The notes under the pieces: generated by a model
Databases searched by the model: none
What the model saw: the letters and a program-made list of their open reading frames with translations, nothing else
Told to the model about the DNA's origin: nothing
Position numbers and translations under genes: made by a program
DNA from: Armatimonadota bacterium
GTDB taxonomy: Bacteria > Armatimonadota > Fimbriimonadia > Fimbriimonadales > Fimbriimonadaceae
Assembly (NCBI GenBank): GCA_023392285.1
Contig: JAEVZK010000091.1
Location: forward strand, 6,065-70,064
Direction: 5' to 3'
DNA: 64,000 nt
Part shown: positions 8,680-16,296 of the stretch, in pieces
Position numbering within the stretch: the stretch's first letter is position 1
Layout: every line of letters begins with the position of its first letter

Positions 8680-8763
8680 CGTGGTCCTAAACTCCCTGTC
8701 GGAAACGGCCTTGGGGAATGGGTGAAGTATACCGTTCGTCTACCTAATTCGAAGTTGGAATCC

Positions 8764-9204
8764 TTAAAGGCCCATGTCGAATACGCGTTTGAACTCGTCG
8801 AGATGCTGGATGATGTAGATGCTCGAAATGATATAGAGAATAGCCACAATCCATGCGACGATCCGGGCCGTTCCCGCGAGAGGCTCCCGGTTACGCGCGG
8901 CCATGGCAGCGTAGTAGAACGCGGGTATTAGGCAAAGGCCGCAGATGAGCAGCGTAAGGAACGAGTAGATGAGCGAGGTAACGGCATGGCGGGTGGCTGA
9001 GCCGACCACCTCTTGGCCACGGGGATATTGGAAGTTCCCAAACCCGAGTTCCGGGATCGATACCGCGGGGACACTTTGGCCGGTGCCGTCTTGGATCAAC
9101 TGGGTGTCCGGGCCAATACGGCCTTCCGCAACCCACGCCCGGAGGCCGTGAAGGTCCACCGGACCGTACAATACACCGTCAGCGCCTCGAACTAAATATC
9201 GCAC
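8764..9204 (-). CDS. GYF-domain membrane protein with two C-terminal transmembrane segments
   Basis: A 146-aa protein. Residues 1-55 form a GYF_2-type domain: YLVRGADGVLYGPVDLHGLR followed by W-V-A-E-G-R-I-G-P-D-T, the usual Y-x-x-x-x-G-x-x-Y-G-P-x and W-x-x-E-G-R pattern of bacterial domains that bind proline-rich peptides. Two hydrophobic helices follow (SLIYSFLTLLICGLCLIPAF, about 77-96, and IVAWIVAILYIISSIYII, about 115-132), spaced as in DUF4190-type proteins. It is likely an inner-membrane protein with a cytosolic peptide-binding head; partners unknown. Confidence 0.7.
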   Translation of the reverse strand: MRYLVRGADGVLYGPVDLHGLRAWVAEGRIGPDTQLIQDGTGQSVPAVSIPELGFGNFQYPRGQEVVGSATRHAVTSLIYSFLTLLICGLCLIPAFYYAAMAARNREPLAGTARIVAWIVAILYIISSIYIIQHLDEFKRVFDMGL

Positions 9205-9290
9205 CCATTTGTTATTGTGCCTAAATCCCGCAAATAGATGAGTGGGGCGTTCCTTGTTGGATAATCAAGGCGGAATCGGCTTAGAACGGT

Positions 9291-10061
9291 ATGAGCATGT
9301 TTGACAATATTCGATCGCAGGCACGAAGGCAGGGTGCACCCGCGACCTACGCGATCATCGGTGTGGCGATTGTGTCGTTCGTGATCAGCTTTTTGCTTCA
9401 GGGAGCACGCTCCGATCCGCTCGCGTTTTACTCGAACTGGAGTCAACCCTGGGGTTTGGCGACCTATCCGTTTTCGCTTAGTGGATTCGGGTTAAGCATC
9501 ATCGCTTTTTTGTTTGAGCTGTGGTGGTTTTTCTGGGTTGGCAGCTCTGCGGAGCGTGATCTCGGCACACAGAAGTTTGTCGGCGTCTTTTTCGGCTCAA
9601 CCGTGCTGGCGGGCATTTTCTTGGGGGTAGGTCTAAATATTCTCGGGATTGTCGATCGCACGCCGATCATCTTTGGGTTCAGTCTTCCGCTCGCCTTCCT
9701 GACCGTTATGTGGGGAGTTCGAAATGCGGGAAGCGTGATCCAGCTCTACATGATTATTCCGGTGCAAGGGCGGATTCTAGCCTGGCTGACTGCAGCGGTC
9801 ACTTTGTTTAGCTTCGGAGTCTGGTATCACGCGCCACTCTTGGGCGTTTTCTCGATCCTTCACCTTGGCGTGGCGGTTCTGTTTGCGACGAACCGGCTGC
9901 CCTTCTTCCTTTATCGGCGGCAGCAAGTCGTGGACCGGCAAGCGCAGAAGAAGCAAGAGATGATGAGCAAAGCCTATTACGACGATGTGAACCGTCGCTC
10001 GAAAGAGCGCGAAGAGCGAGAGCGGCTGCGCCGCATGTTTGAAGACAGCATGGACGAATAG
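9291..10061 (+). CDS. Rhomboid-like multi-pass membrane protein (catalytic motif not intact)
   Basis: A 256-aa protein with about five or six hydrophobic helices (starting TYAIIGVAIVSFVISFLL, about residues 19-36) and a charged cytosolic tail rich in Arg and Glu (RRSKEREERERLRRMFED). The arrangement, including a W-rich first loop and a short helix with FGFSLPLAFLTVMWG (about 125-139), recalls rhomboid-fold proteins, but the GxSG active-site motif reads GFSLP and no clear catalytic His follows. It could be an inactive rhomboid-like protein or an unrelated integral protein. It is divergent from the GYF gene with 86 bases between; a GATAAT at 9260 may serve it. Confidence 0.5.
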   Translation: MSMFDNIRSQARRQGAPATYAIIGVAIVSFVISFLLQGARSDPLAFYSNWSQPWGLATYPFSLSGFGLSIIAFLFELWWFFWVGSSAERDLGTQKFVGVFFGSTVLAGIFLGVGLNILGIVDRTPIIFGFSLPLAFLTVMWGVRNAGSVIQLYMIIPVQGRILAWLTAAVTLFSFGVWYHAPLLGVFSILHLGVAVLFATNRLPFFLYRRQQVVDRQAQKKQEMMSKAYYDDVNRRSKEREERERLRRMFEDSMDE

Positions 10062-10091
10062 CGCTTGGACGAGCAAACTTAGGTTCAAGTG

Positions 10092-10100
10092 TGGTATAAT
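10092..10100 (+). promoter_or_regulatory. Extended -10 promoter for the bL25 gene
   Basis: TGGTATAAT: a perfect TATAAT (10095-10100) preceded by TG at the extended -10 position. No convincing -35. It predicts a transcript beginning near 10107 with a leader of about 58 bases before the TTG start of rplY. Confidence 0.55.
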
Positions 10101-10164
10101 TTTTATCGTCACCCAATAATCCTTAGCAATAACGCTGAGATGACCAGCCAAAAGGAGGTTTTGT

Positions 10165-10713
10165 TTGGCGATTCTAAAGGCACAAGCCGCACCTAAAACG
10201 GGAACGATGATGGACAGTTCCCGCGTCGTTGCCGATCTGAGGCACCGAGACGGCGAACGGCATGAAATCGTGACGCTGTCCGCCGAAAACTTGAAGAAGA
10301 CTCTCGAGGACAACAAGGGCCTCGGCATTTTGGATGTGCAGCTTCCAGAAGATGCGGAGCCTCGCAAGTGCATCATCAACAAATTCGTTCGCAAGAAGAA
10401 CGGACAAGGTTTGGCGCACCTCGTCCTGAAGGAAGTTAGCGACACAGACCGGATTCGCTCCCGCGTGCCGATCGTTGCGATTGGCCAACTGGCGGAATCA
10501 GCTTCCAAGGGAACCGTGCTAATCCAGAAGCTCCGTGCGCTGGAGCTGAAGGGCCCGGTTGGCTCGATGGATCACCCCATTCATGTCAATGTCAGCCGTA
10601 TGCAGAAGAACGATGTTATTCTCGCAAAGGACATCGAACTGCCGGAGGGTGTGGAGCTAAACTGCGACCCGGAGACTGAAGTCCTTCGTCTGCGTCCAGT
10701 CGCGACATCCTAA
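10165..10713 (+). CDS. rplY: 50S ribosomal protein bL25 (Ctc/TL5 form)
   Basis: A 182-aa protein of the long (CTC) type. The C-terminal domain is diagnostic: HPIHVNVSRMQKNDVILAKD then ELPEGVELNCDPETEVLRL, matching the TL5/Ctc beta domain. The N-terminal 5S rRNA-binding domain is shorter and more divergent than in model species. It binds 5S rRNA on the large subunit and in Bacillus is a general stress protein. The start is TTG, chosen because a near-perfect AAAGGAGG (10151-10158) lies six bases before it. It stands alone with its own promoter and terminator; the usual partner pth is not adjacent. Confidence 0.85.
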   Translation: MAILKAQAAPKTGTMMDSSRVVADLRHRDGERHEIVTLSAENLKKTLEDNKGLGILDVQLPEDAEPRKCIINKFVRKKNGQGLAHLVLKEVSDTDRIRSRVPIVAIGQLAESASKGTVLIQKLRALELKGPVGSMDHPIHVNVSRMQKNDVILAKDIELPEGVELNCDPETEVLRLRPVATS

Positions 10714-10738
10714 GAAGAAATCAGTTGAGGGCCTTAGC

Positions 10739-10777
10739 GGGCGTTCTCTCGAAAGAGAGGGCGTCCGTTTTGTTTTT
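10739..10777 (+). terminator. Rho-independent terminator after rplY
   Basis: A 12-bp stem (10739-10750 with 10755-10766, three G:U pairs) closed by a GAAA tetraloop and followed by GTTTTGTTTTT. It lies 26 bases after the rplY stop. Confidence 0.9.
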
Positions 10778-10830
10778 CGCGAAGGCCGTGCTTGAGAAGC
10801 GAAAGGTCCCTCTTAATCGGGGCTGCGCCT

Positions 10831-10836
10831 TATACT
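10831..10836 (+). promoter_or_regulatory. -10-like TATACT directly before the 695-aa gene
   Basis: TATACT ends five bases before the ATG at 10842, so initiation at the usual distance would fall on or next to the start codon. There is no Shine-Dalgarno sequence at a workable distance. Together these suggest a leaderless mRNA. No good -35 is visible, so confidence is limited. Confidence 0.35.
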
Positions 10837-10841
10837 AAGGC

Positions 10842-12929
10842 ATGTTCATCTTCGCCGCTCCGCTGTCGCTTCAAATTCAACTGCCAAAGACAGTTAGCTT
10901 CGAAAGCAGAGCTTGTCCGCTTTCTCAAGCCTTGGATGGTCTGTCCTCAAAGACCTCCCTGTCGCTTGGTGCGGCGGATGAACTGGGCAGGCAGATCTGC
11001 CTCATCAATCTGCATGAAGCGCCGACCGAAGCGGCACTCGATCGCATTGCTCTGGTGTTTGCGGCCCGATGGGACAAGGATGGAAGTCGCTGGAAGTTGA
11101 TTCCGAATCCGGTTGCGCTCAAGGAAAAGAGAGAACGGACGAAGCAGCAGCGACTCGCTGCATTCACGGCAGCCATGAAGCCAATTCTGGATCGAGGCAC
11201 GCCCAAGTTCGACCAAGCGGCGGCTTCCGCGCTTCTGCATGCAGTCGTCGCACAGAGGCAGTTGATCAAAGACAATCCGCGGGACGTTGCCGCAAACAAG
11301 AACTTCGCGGCGCTCCAAACGCAGTCGCCATACGGGAGGCTGCTGACGAAGCTGCTGAAAACAATTTCTCCGTCGACTTTGGCAGAGATCCCAAGCAATT
11401 CTCGGACGGTCTTCAGCTTACACCCGACGAAGCGTCAGTTGCCGTTCGGTCCAGGAGCGGCTGATGCCATGAAGGAATTCCTAGTCGAGCAGCGGCTCTG
11501 GTCCGAGCAAGTCTCACAGGTAAAGCTCGATCCCGATGATTCGATGACGGTGAGCGATCCCCTTTCTCAGGGAGGTGAGTTTGAAGACGATCCGAAGAAT
11601 ATCGATGTCGTGGTCACCAATTGGCGTCCCGATAGCTTCAACTGTAATCTGAGATCAACGGCACCTTACGGCTTCCGAGTCATGACGCAGCTTTCGGTGC
11701 AGTCTCCTGCAGTAACCGCAGCATATGAAAATCTCTATTCGGGGGACAAGAACCCTGGAAAAAAGATATCTCCTTCACCTGAGAGTGCCATCTTGCAGAA
11801 TCTGCTCAGCTCTCGATTTGGCGATTCCTCGAAGCTGGATGCGATCGATGACCGTGCGAAAACCTTTCTGCTCGACCCTGTTAAATACGATCCGCTCTCG
11901 TTCTATGCAACGGATGCGGTGCTAGCGTTGGCCGAGCCAAAGGCAGAAAACATTATCGCTTGGATGCCCGATGAATTGTTTGCCTCCACCATCATCTCGA
12001 AGGAAGGTCTGACTGCCGAGGGCGTACGCCAGCTCTTAGGCTCGGTCTGCTATTCCGACATTAGCGAAGGCGACGGATGGCTGACAATTACTCCTCGCGA
12101 TCCGGATCGAACGATGAGAAACTTAGAGCCGCGGGAAGCGCTGAGAACCGTCTGCCGGGCGATCGATGCGAAGGGTGGACTCCGCTTGATTGACTTCGCC
12201 CAATATGCGGCGCAAGTCGATCACGGAGCTTATGACGGCTTAGGAGTGGGCTACATCTTCACGCTCGATCCGGCCGCGGGCAGCGTGATGGACGGCAGCG
12301 ATTGGGACGTTCTTCGCCTTTACGGCTCACTTTCGGCGCAGCAGAGGCAAACCTTGGCGGCGGGGCAGAACATCGCCTTCTCCTCGCTCTCATCGCGGCA
12401 AAAGACGCTCGTAGACATCCTCAGCTTTAGGAGAGAAATCAGTAACTCCTCTACCACTTCGGATCACTCGTATACGATCAATCAGCCTCAGCAGGAGCCC
12501 ACCGTCGTTCTCCAAAATGGCGTACCAGCCGACGGCTTCCTTTCGATGGCCACTGATCATCAAGACCTTCTCTTCGCCTACAGCAAGGATGCCAGCGGCA
12601 AGCTCGTTCCAAGTCGATCCGTCAATGAAGAGACGATTGCGATGTTCGAGGATCTCAAGGCGCATCCAGACGGCAATCCGATGCGGGGCCAGCTCGAGAT
12701 GGTGGCTTTCCAAGTTGGAACGCAAGATTTACATCGAATTCGGCTCAATTACTTTCCGAAGACTTGGAATGAATACCGCATGATCGAGAACGTTCCGCCA
12801 GACAAGGGACCGGTGCCATGGACTCAGCTGGACGCATCGAGAGTCTCCAAAATCAAGGAATCCCTGAAGCGGCGGGAAGAGCAGCGAAACAAGGGCGATC
12901 AGACGTCTCCGCCGCCACCGGCTCGATAG
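10842..12929 (+). CDS. Unknown 695-aa protein with STN-like N-terminus
   Basis: I do not recognise the family. Residues 10-80 (LPKTVSFESRACPLSQALDG ... CLINLHEAPTEAALDRIALV) read like a secretin/TonB short N-terminal (STN) domain: an amphipathic strand, a helix with 'L-S-x-A-L-x-x-L-S', and a second unit with 'A-L-D-x-I-A'. The rest is mixed alpha/beta with no motif I can name and a C-terminal charged tail ending in P-P-P-P-A-R. There is no typical signal peptide, although the first residues (MFIFAAPLSL) are hydrophobic. It follows the bL25 terminator and ends 298 bases before the CIS sheath gene; whether it belongs to the CIS locus is unknown. The start has no Shine-Dalgarno sequence (see the -10-like element before it). 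Confidence 0.55.
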   Translation: MFIFAAPLSLQIQLPKTVSFESRACPLSQALDGLSSKTSLSLGAADELGRQICLINLHEAPTEAALDRIALVFAARWDKDGSRWKLIPNPVALKEKRERTKQQRLAAFTAAMKPILDRGTPKFDQAAASALLHAVVAQRQLIKDNPRDVAANKNFAALQTQSPYGRLLTKLLKTISPSTLAEIPSNSRTVFSLHPTKRQLPFGPGAADAMKEFLVEQRLWSEQVSQVKLDPDDSMTVSDPLSQGGEFEDDPKNIDVVVTNWRPDSFNCNLRSTAPYGFRVMTQLSVQSPAVTAAYENLYSGDKNPGKKISPSPESAILQNLLSSRFGDSSKLDAIDDRAKTFLLDPVKYDPLSFYATDAVLALAEPKAENIIAWMPDELFASTIISKEGLTAEGVRQLLGSVCYSDISEGDGWLTITPRDPDRTMRNLEPREALRTVCRAIDAKGGLRLIDFAQYAAQVDHGAYDGLGVGYIFTLDPAAGSVMDGSDWDVLRLYGSLSAQQRQTLAAGQNIAFSSLSSRQKTLVDILSFRREISNSSTTSDHSYTINQPQQEPTVVLQNGVPADGFLSMATDHQDLLFAYSKDASGKLVPSRSVNEETIAMFEDLKAHPDGNPMRGQLEMVAFQVGTQDLHRIRLNYFPKTWNEYRMIENVPPDKGPVPWTQLDASRVSKIKESLKRREEQRNKGDQTSPPPPAR

Positions 12930-12955
12930 TGTCGAAAGCCCTACTCTTGCGGTGT

Positions 12956-12964
12956 TGTGGATAA
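12956..12964 (+). promoter_or_regulatory. Single DnaA-box-like nonamer in the region upstream of the CIS genes
   Basis: TGTGGATAA, the exact complement of the consensus DnaA box TTATCCACA. It lies in the 298-base gap (12930-13227) before the sheath gene. The gap is AT-richer than its surroundings and must contain the promoter of the CIS train, but I find no confident -35/-10 pair. A single box may be chance. Confidence 0.3.
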
Positions 12965-13227
12965 ATTTGCAAAAGCTGTAAAGTTTGGCAAGTAGCTCGG
13001 GTTAAAGTAAATCCGAAAGTCGGTCTTTTCCTGTCAAAACCTGTACATTTCGAAACTCTCGCTGTCGAGTGTTACGGCCTTTTGCACCTTCACCTAAACA
13101 TCTCGCAAAATCATTGCGGATTTCCTATTAAGATTTCGCATTTTTAACGATTCTCTTGTGCTATCGTAACTTTAGCCGAGTCAGGGAATCGACAGAAGAT
13201 CGACCGGCATTTTGAGGAGGGACATAG

Positions 13228-15078
13228 ATGCCTGAATATTTAGCACCGGGCGTATTTGTCGAGGAAATTGACAGTGGAAGCAAGCCGATTGAAGGCGTTG
13301 GCGTTAACACTGCGGCTTTCATCGGCTATGCGAAGAGCGGTGAGTTTAACAAACCAACATTCATTAGTAACTGGGGCGATTTCTGCAGAATCTTCGGCGA
13401 AGACGACGACATCGTTCTTAACGCACTGAGCGACGAACTCGGTAAGAGCACGGTCGAGCTTCTTTCTGCGAAGAGGGCTTCTCGCAAGAGCTTGCTCGAT
13501 TTCGCCCAGAGCGCGGTCGTGAAGGCAGCTCACGATCGAAAGGCAGCGGGAACGAAGGACAACTCGAAGTCGGGCTCTTGGTCGGACTTCGTGAAGAAGT
13601 ACAACATTCCGCTTGCTTCTTCTCCGTACATGGAGGACAGCTACCTCGCTTACGCGGTGCGCGGCTATTACGATAACGGCGGCGGACGCGCTTACATTAT
13701 CCGAGTCGCTCGCGAGCAGGATCTGGCTACGTTCAAGAAGAGCGTTGCCTCGGCTCCGACTCCGGCAACTGCGTCGACGCTGTCCCTGGGCGGATACTCG
13801 TTCAAGGCTCTTGAGGCGGGCGCGGGCGGCAATGCCACCAAGGTCGAAATTCGACACGAAGGCGAAGATGGCTTCACCATGAAGATCACGGGATCGGACG
13901 GTAAGACTGAGACCTTCGGCGATAAGAAGCCGTTGACTCCCGGCAACGTCAAGAACGAAGTCAAGTCCAAGATCGTGGATTTCTCCACGGCTACCGAAAC
14001 GGCCACTCGGCCCGATGCTGGCGTGTTCAATCTCGTCGGCGGTGCGGAAGCCACATCGGCGAATGCTCTTGCGAGCCTCCCGCTCAATACGGAGTTGGCC
14101 AAGGTAGACGCCGAGGACTTCGTCGGAGACGAAGCGAAGCGAAGCGGCCTGTCCGCTCTCTCGCTGATCGATGACGTCAACATGATCTCGATTCCCGACC
14201 TGATGGCAGGTTGCTGGAAGAAGGAAGCGCTCATCGGTTCCGATGCAGTGGTCGAAGTGCTCAACGTTGATGAGAAGCGCAAGCAGCAGATCCTCGACGT
14301 GCAGTCGATGCTGATCAGCTACTGCGAGCGAATGGGCGACCGAATGTGCATTCTCGACCCAATTCCTGGTTTGAATCCGCAGGAAATGCGCGACACCACC
14401 TTGGCCGCTCCTTTCAGCAGCGACCACGGCCAAGCGGCAATTTACTATCCGTGGATCAAGGTCATGGACAAGCTCAATCCGCTTAGCAAGCGACAGATCT
14501 TCTGCCCGCCCAGCGGACACATTTCTGGCGTTTGGGCGCGAGTTGGCACCGAGCGCGGAGTTCACAAGGCTCCGGCGAACGAGTCGCTGATGGGCGCTGT
14601 CGCTCTCGAGCAGGACATCACCAAGGGTGAGCAGGAAATCCTGAACCCGAACGGCATCAACTGCATCCGATCCTTCCCTGGCACAGGCATCCGTGTCTGG
14701 GGTGCTCGCACCCTCGCGACGGTCGGTAATCCGAGCTGGAAGTACGTCAACGTTCGCCGACTCTTCAATTACCTTGAGAAGTCGATGGAGCGCGGACTGC
14801 AGTGGGTGGTTTTCGAACCGAACGATCCCGATCTGTGGGGTCGCGTTCGACGCAACCTTTCGGCATTCCTTTGGATGGAGTGGAAGGAAGGCAAGCTCTT
14901 TGGCACGACCGCCGACGAGGCGTTCTATGTCAAGTGCGACGCTGAGACCAACACTCAGGAAAGCATCGATCTCGGTCGACTCTATGTCGAAATTGGAGTC
15001 AATCCGGTCAAGCCGGCAGAGTTCGTCATCGTCCGCATCGGCCAGTGGTCTGGCGGCGGCGACCGACAGGAAGCCTAA
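13228..15078 (+). CDS. Contractile injection system sheath protein
   Basis: A 616-aa tail-sheath protein, first gene of the CIS train. The N-terminus (PEYLAPGVFVEEIDSGSKPI, then GVGVNTAAFIGYAKSG) is the highly conserved sheath start that donates the inter-subunit strand. The C-terminal third has the phage_sheath C-terminal region: VWGARTLATVGNPSWKYVNV, MERGLQWVVFEPND, and the terminal strand NPVKPAEFVIVRIGQWSGG. The middle (about 100-300) is a variable insertion typical of the outer domains. It polymerises round the tube and contracts to drive it out. Only one sheath gene is present, as in eCIS and phages and unlike the two-gene TssB/TssC sheath of T6SS. Strong Shine-Dalgarno GAGGAGGG precedes the ATG. 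Confidence 0.96.
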   Translation: MPEYLAPGVFVEEIDSGSKPIEGVGVNTAAFIGYAKSGEFNKPTFISNWGDFCRIFGEDDDIVLNALSDELGKSTVELLSAKRASRKSLLDFAQSAVVKAAHDRKAAGTKDNSKSGSWSDFVKKYNIPLASSPYMEDSYLAYAVRGYYDNGGGRAYIIRVAREQDLATFKKSVASAPTPATASTLSLGGYSFKALEAGAGGNATKVEIRHEGEDGFTMKITGSDGKTETFGDKKPLTPGNVKNEVKSKIVDFSTATETATRPDAGVFNLVGGAEATSANALASLPLNTELAKVDAEDFVGDEAKRSGLSALSLIDDVNMISIPDLMAGCWKKEALIGSDAVVEVLNVDEKRKQQILDVQSMLISYCERMGDRMCILDPIPGLNPQEMRDTTLAAPFSSDHGQAAIYYPWIKVMDKLNPLSKRQIFCPPSGHISGVWARVGTERGVHKAPANESLMGAVALEQDITKGEQEILNPNGINCIRSFPGTGIRVWGARTLATVGNPSWKYVNVRRLFNYLEKSMERGLQWVVFEPNDPDLWGRVRRNLSAFLWMEWKEGKLFGTTADEAFYVKCDAETNTQESIDLGRLYVEIGVNPVKPAEFVIVRIGQWSGGGDRQEA

Positions 15079-15087
15079 GAAGCACTA

Positions 15088-15121
15088 GCTATAGGTCTTA
15101 TCAAGTGTTAAGGCCTATAGC
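15088..15121 (+). promoter_or_regulatory. Hairpin between sheath and tube genes
   Basis: A 12-bp stem (15088-15099 with 15110-15121) and ten-base loop. The only non-Watson-Crick pair is a G:U that exists only in a + strand RNA. No U tract follows, so it looks like a processing/stabilising hairpin for the sheath mRNA end rather than a terminator. Confidence 0.6.
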
Positions 15122-15152
15122 GAATCAAGAGAATTACGGAGAAATATAAGCA

Positions 15153-15587
15153 ATGGCAGAAGGCGTAGCAGCCCTTAGGTGGTACCTCGAGATCGACGGT
15201 ATCACAGAAGGCGTTTTTAGAGAGGTCACCGGATTGGATTCGGAGACCGAAGTCGTCGAGCATCGAGTCACTGGAAAGAACGGCAACCTGATCGTTCATA
15301 AGGTGCCCGGCGCTCTCAAGTGGTCGAACATCGTGCTTCGGCGCGGTCTCACCGACGATCAGAAGCTCCACCAGTGGCGCGACAAGATCGAGAAGGGTCA
15401 GATCGAATCGAACCGAAAGAACGGCTCCATCACCCTGTATTCGCCAGACCAGAAGGTCGTCTGCAAGTACACGTTTAAGAATGCGTGGCCTTGCAAGTTC
15501 AAGGGTCCGGCTCTCGATGCTGCGAAGAATGAAATCGCGATCGAAGAGCTCGAGCTCGCGCACGAAGGTCTCGAGCGACAGCAGTAA
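15153..15587 (+). CDS. CIS inner tube protein (gp19/Hcp-like)
   Basis: A 144-aa tail-tube protein of the T4 gp19-like family. The signature is WYLEIDGITEGVFREVTGLD near the N-terminus, then VEHRVTGKNGNLIVHKVPG, KWSNIVLRRGLTDDQKLHQW and, at the end, AIEELELAHEGLERQ. Hexameric rings of this protein stack into the tube inside the sheath. It follows the sheath gene as in all CIS. A weak GGAGAAA precedes the ATG. A second, diverged tube protein is encoded at 23057. Hairpins flank this gene on both sides. Confidence 0.95.
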   Translation: MAEGVAALRWYLEIDGITEGVFREVTGLDSETEVVEHRVTGKNGNLIVHKVPGALKWSNIVLRRGLTDDQKLHQWRDKIEKGQIESNRKNGSITLYSPDQKVVCKYTFKNAWPCKFKGPALDAAKNEIAIEELELAHEGLERQQ

Positions 15588-15594
15588 GGGGAAA

Positions 15595-15671
15595 GAGGTG
15601 TTGAGGGTTGAGTGTCCAGCATTGAGGAGCCGCGGGGCTCACCAGGCTTAACACTCAACGATCAATACCTC
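15595..15671 (+). promoter_or_regulatory. Long nested stem-loop filling the tube-to-chaperone gap
   Basis: Two stacked 9-bp stems (15595-15603 with 15663-15671, one G:U; 15607-15615 with 15651-15659, perfect) and an apical 5-bp hairpin (15627-15640) with a GCGG loop. The structure occupies almost the whole gap and ends one base before the AAGGAAT ribosome-binding site of the next gene. No U tract follows. Confidence 0.6.
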
Positions 15672-15681
15672 AAGGAATTAT

Positions 15682-16041
15682 ATGGCACGAAAATCACCGG
15701 GTGGACTTCAAACCGAGTTTGAATTCACCCTGCCTCGCGGTTACGTCGATCCGGAAGGCGTGCTCCACAAAAAGGGGCGCATGCGGCTGGCAACGGCGAT
15801 GGATGAGATTGCTCCTCTGCGCGATCCTCGCGTAAGGGCAAACCAGGCTTACCTGGTGATCATCCTTCTCGCCCGAGTCATCACGCAGCTCGGAACGGTC
15901 GACGTGATCGACACCGGGGTCATCGAAAATCTCTTTTCTGCCGACCTGGCGTTTCTTCAGGACCTTTACCGCAAGATCAACGAGCTTGATCCAGAGGCGG
16001 AGATGGAACATGAGGAACAGCCGGCGATGGTGGGGGAATAG
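15682..16041 (+). CDS. CIS tail-assembly (chaperone-like) protein
   Basis: A 119-aa protein beginning with a beta segment, QTEFEFTLPRGYVDPEGVLH, then KGRMRLATAMDEIAPLRDPR and a hydrophobic stretch AYLVIILLARVITQLGTV. This matches the short 'phage tail assembly protein' that follows the tube gene in eCIS and T4-like loci; it is thought to guide tube or tape-measure assembly. The tail is acidic (EAEMEHEE). The 3' end overlaps the DUF6760-like reading frame, which is in the -1 frame, recalling lambda gpG/gpGT-type arrangements. Shine-Dalgarno AAGGAA at 15672. Confidence 0.8.
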   Translation: MARKSPGGLQTEFEFTLPRGYVDPEGVLHKKGRMRLATAMDEIAPLRDPRVRANQAYLVIILLARVITQLGTVDVIDTGVIENLFSADLAFLQDLYRKINELDPEAEMEHEEQPAMVGE

Positions 16042-16199
16042 CCCGCTACCCCTCAGACGCCTTGTATGAGGAGGTAGCGTACATTGCCTACCATTTCCAC
16101 TGGTCGATGGATGACATCCTTGCGATGGAACATCGAGAGCGGCACAAGTGGGTCGAGCAGATTAGCAAGATCAATCGTCGTTTGAGCGGCGGAAGCTAA
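16038..16199 (+). CDS. DUF6760-like small CIS protein, in the -1 frame of the preceding gene
   Basis: About 45-53 aa. The sequence LYEEVAYIAYHFHWSMDDIL then MEHRERHKWVEQISKINRRL is, to my memory, the DUF6760 family, a short protein always placed just after the tube/assembly genes in eCIS loci. No ATG or GTG start is in frame. The frame opens after a stop near 16009; the possible starts are ATA at 16038, TTG at 16062, or -1 ribosomal slippage on the five G at 16032-16036 at the very end of the upstream gene. I chose 16038 because residues before the TTG (ARYPSDA) look like part of the family. Role unknown, probably assembly. Too short for most gene finders. Confidence 0.7.
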   Translation: MARYPSDALYEEVAYIAYHFHWSMDDILAMEHRERHKWVEQISKINRRLSGGS

Positions 16200-16214
16200 G
16201 GCTCCGGCTCGACC

Positions 16215-16276
16215 GGGAGTTCTGTTTGGAATCGTCTTTTGTGGCAGATTTTAAGCGGAACTCCCAATAACGTTTT
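16215..16276 (+). terminator. Attenuator-like stem with U run before the 2140-aa gene
   Basis: A 10-bp stem (16215-16224 with 16256-16265, one G:U valid only in + strand RNA) enclosing 31 bases, followed after five bases by CGTTTTT. It could be a leaky terminator separating the abundant sheath/tube messages from the large gene. The following ATG at 16297 has no recognisable Shine-Dalgarno sequence. Confidence 0.4.
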
Positions 16277-16296
16277 TAAGACTTTTAGCTCCCAAA

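Noticed and set aside
7678..8931. 417-aa open frame on the + strand opposite pdxS
   Set aside because: pdxS on the other strand is unmistakable; the antisense frame has no domain or ribosome-binding site.
13240..14565. 441-aa open frame opposite the sheath gene
   Set aside because: Shadow of the codon-biased sheath gene; Arg/Val-rich composition typical of the antisense frame.
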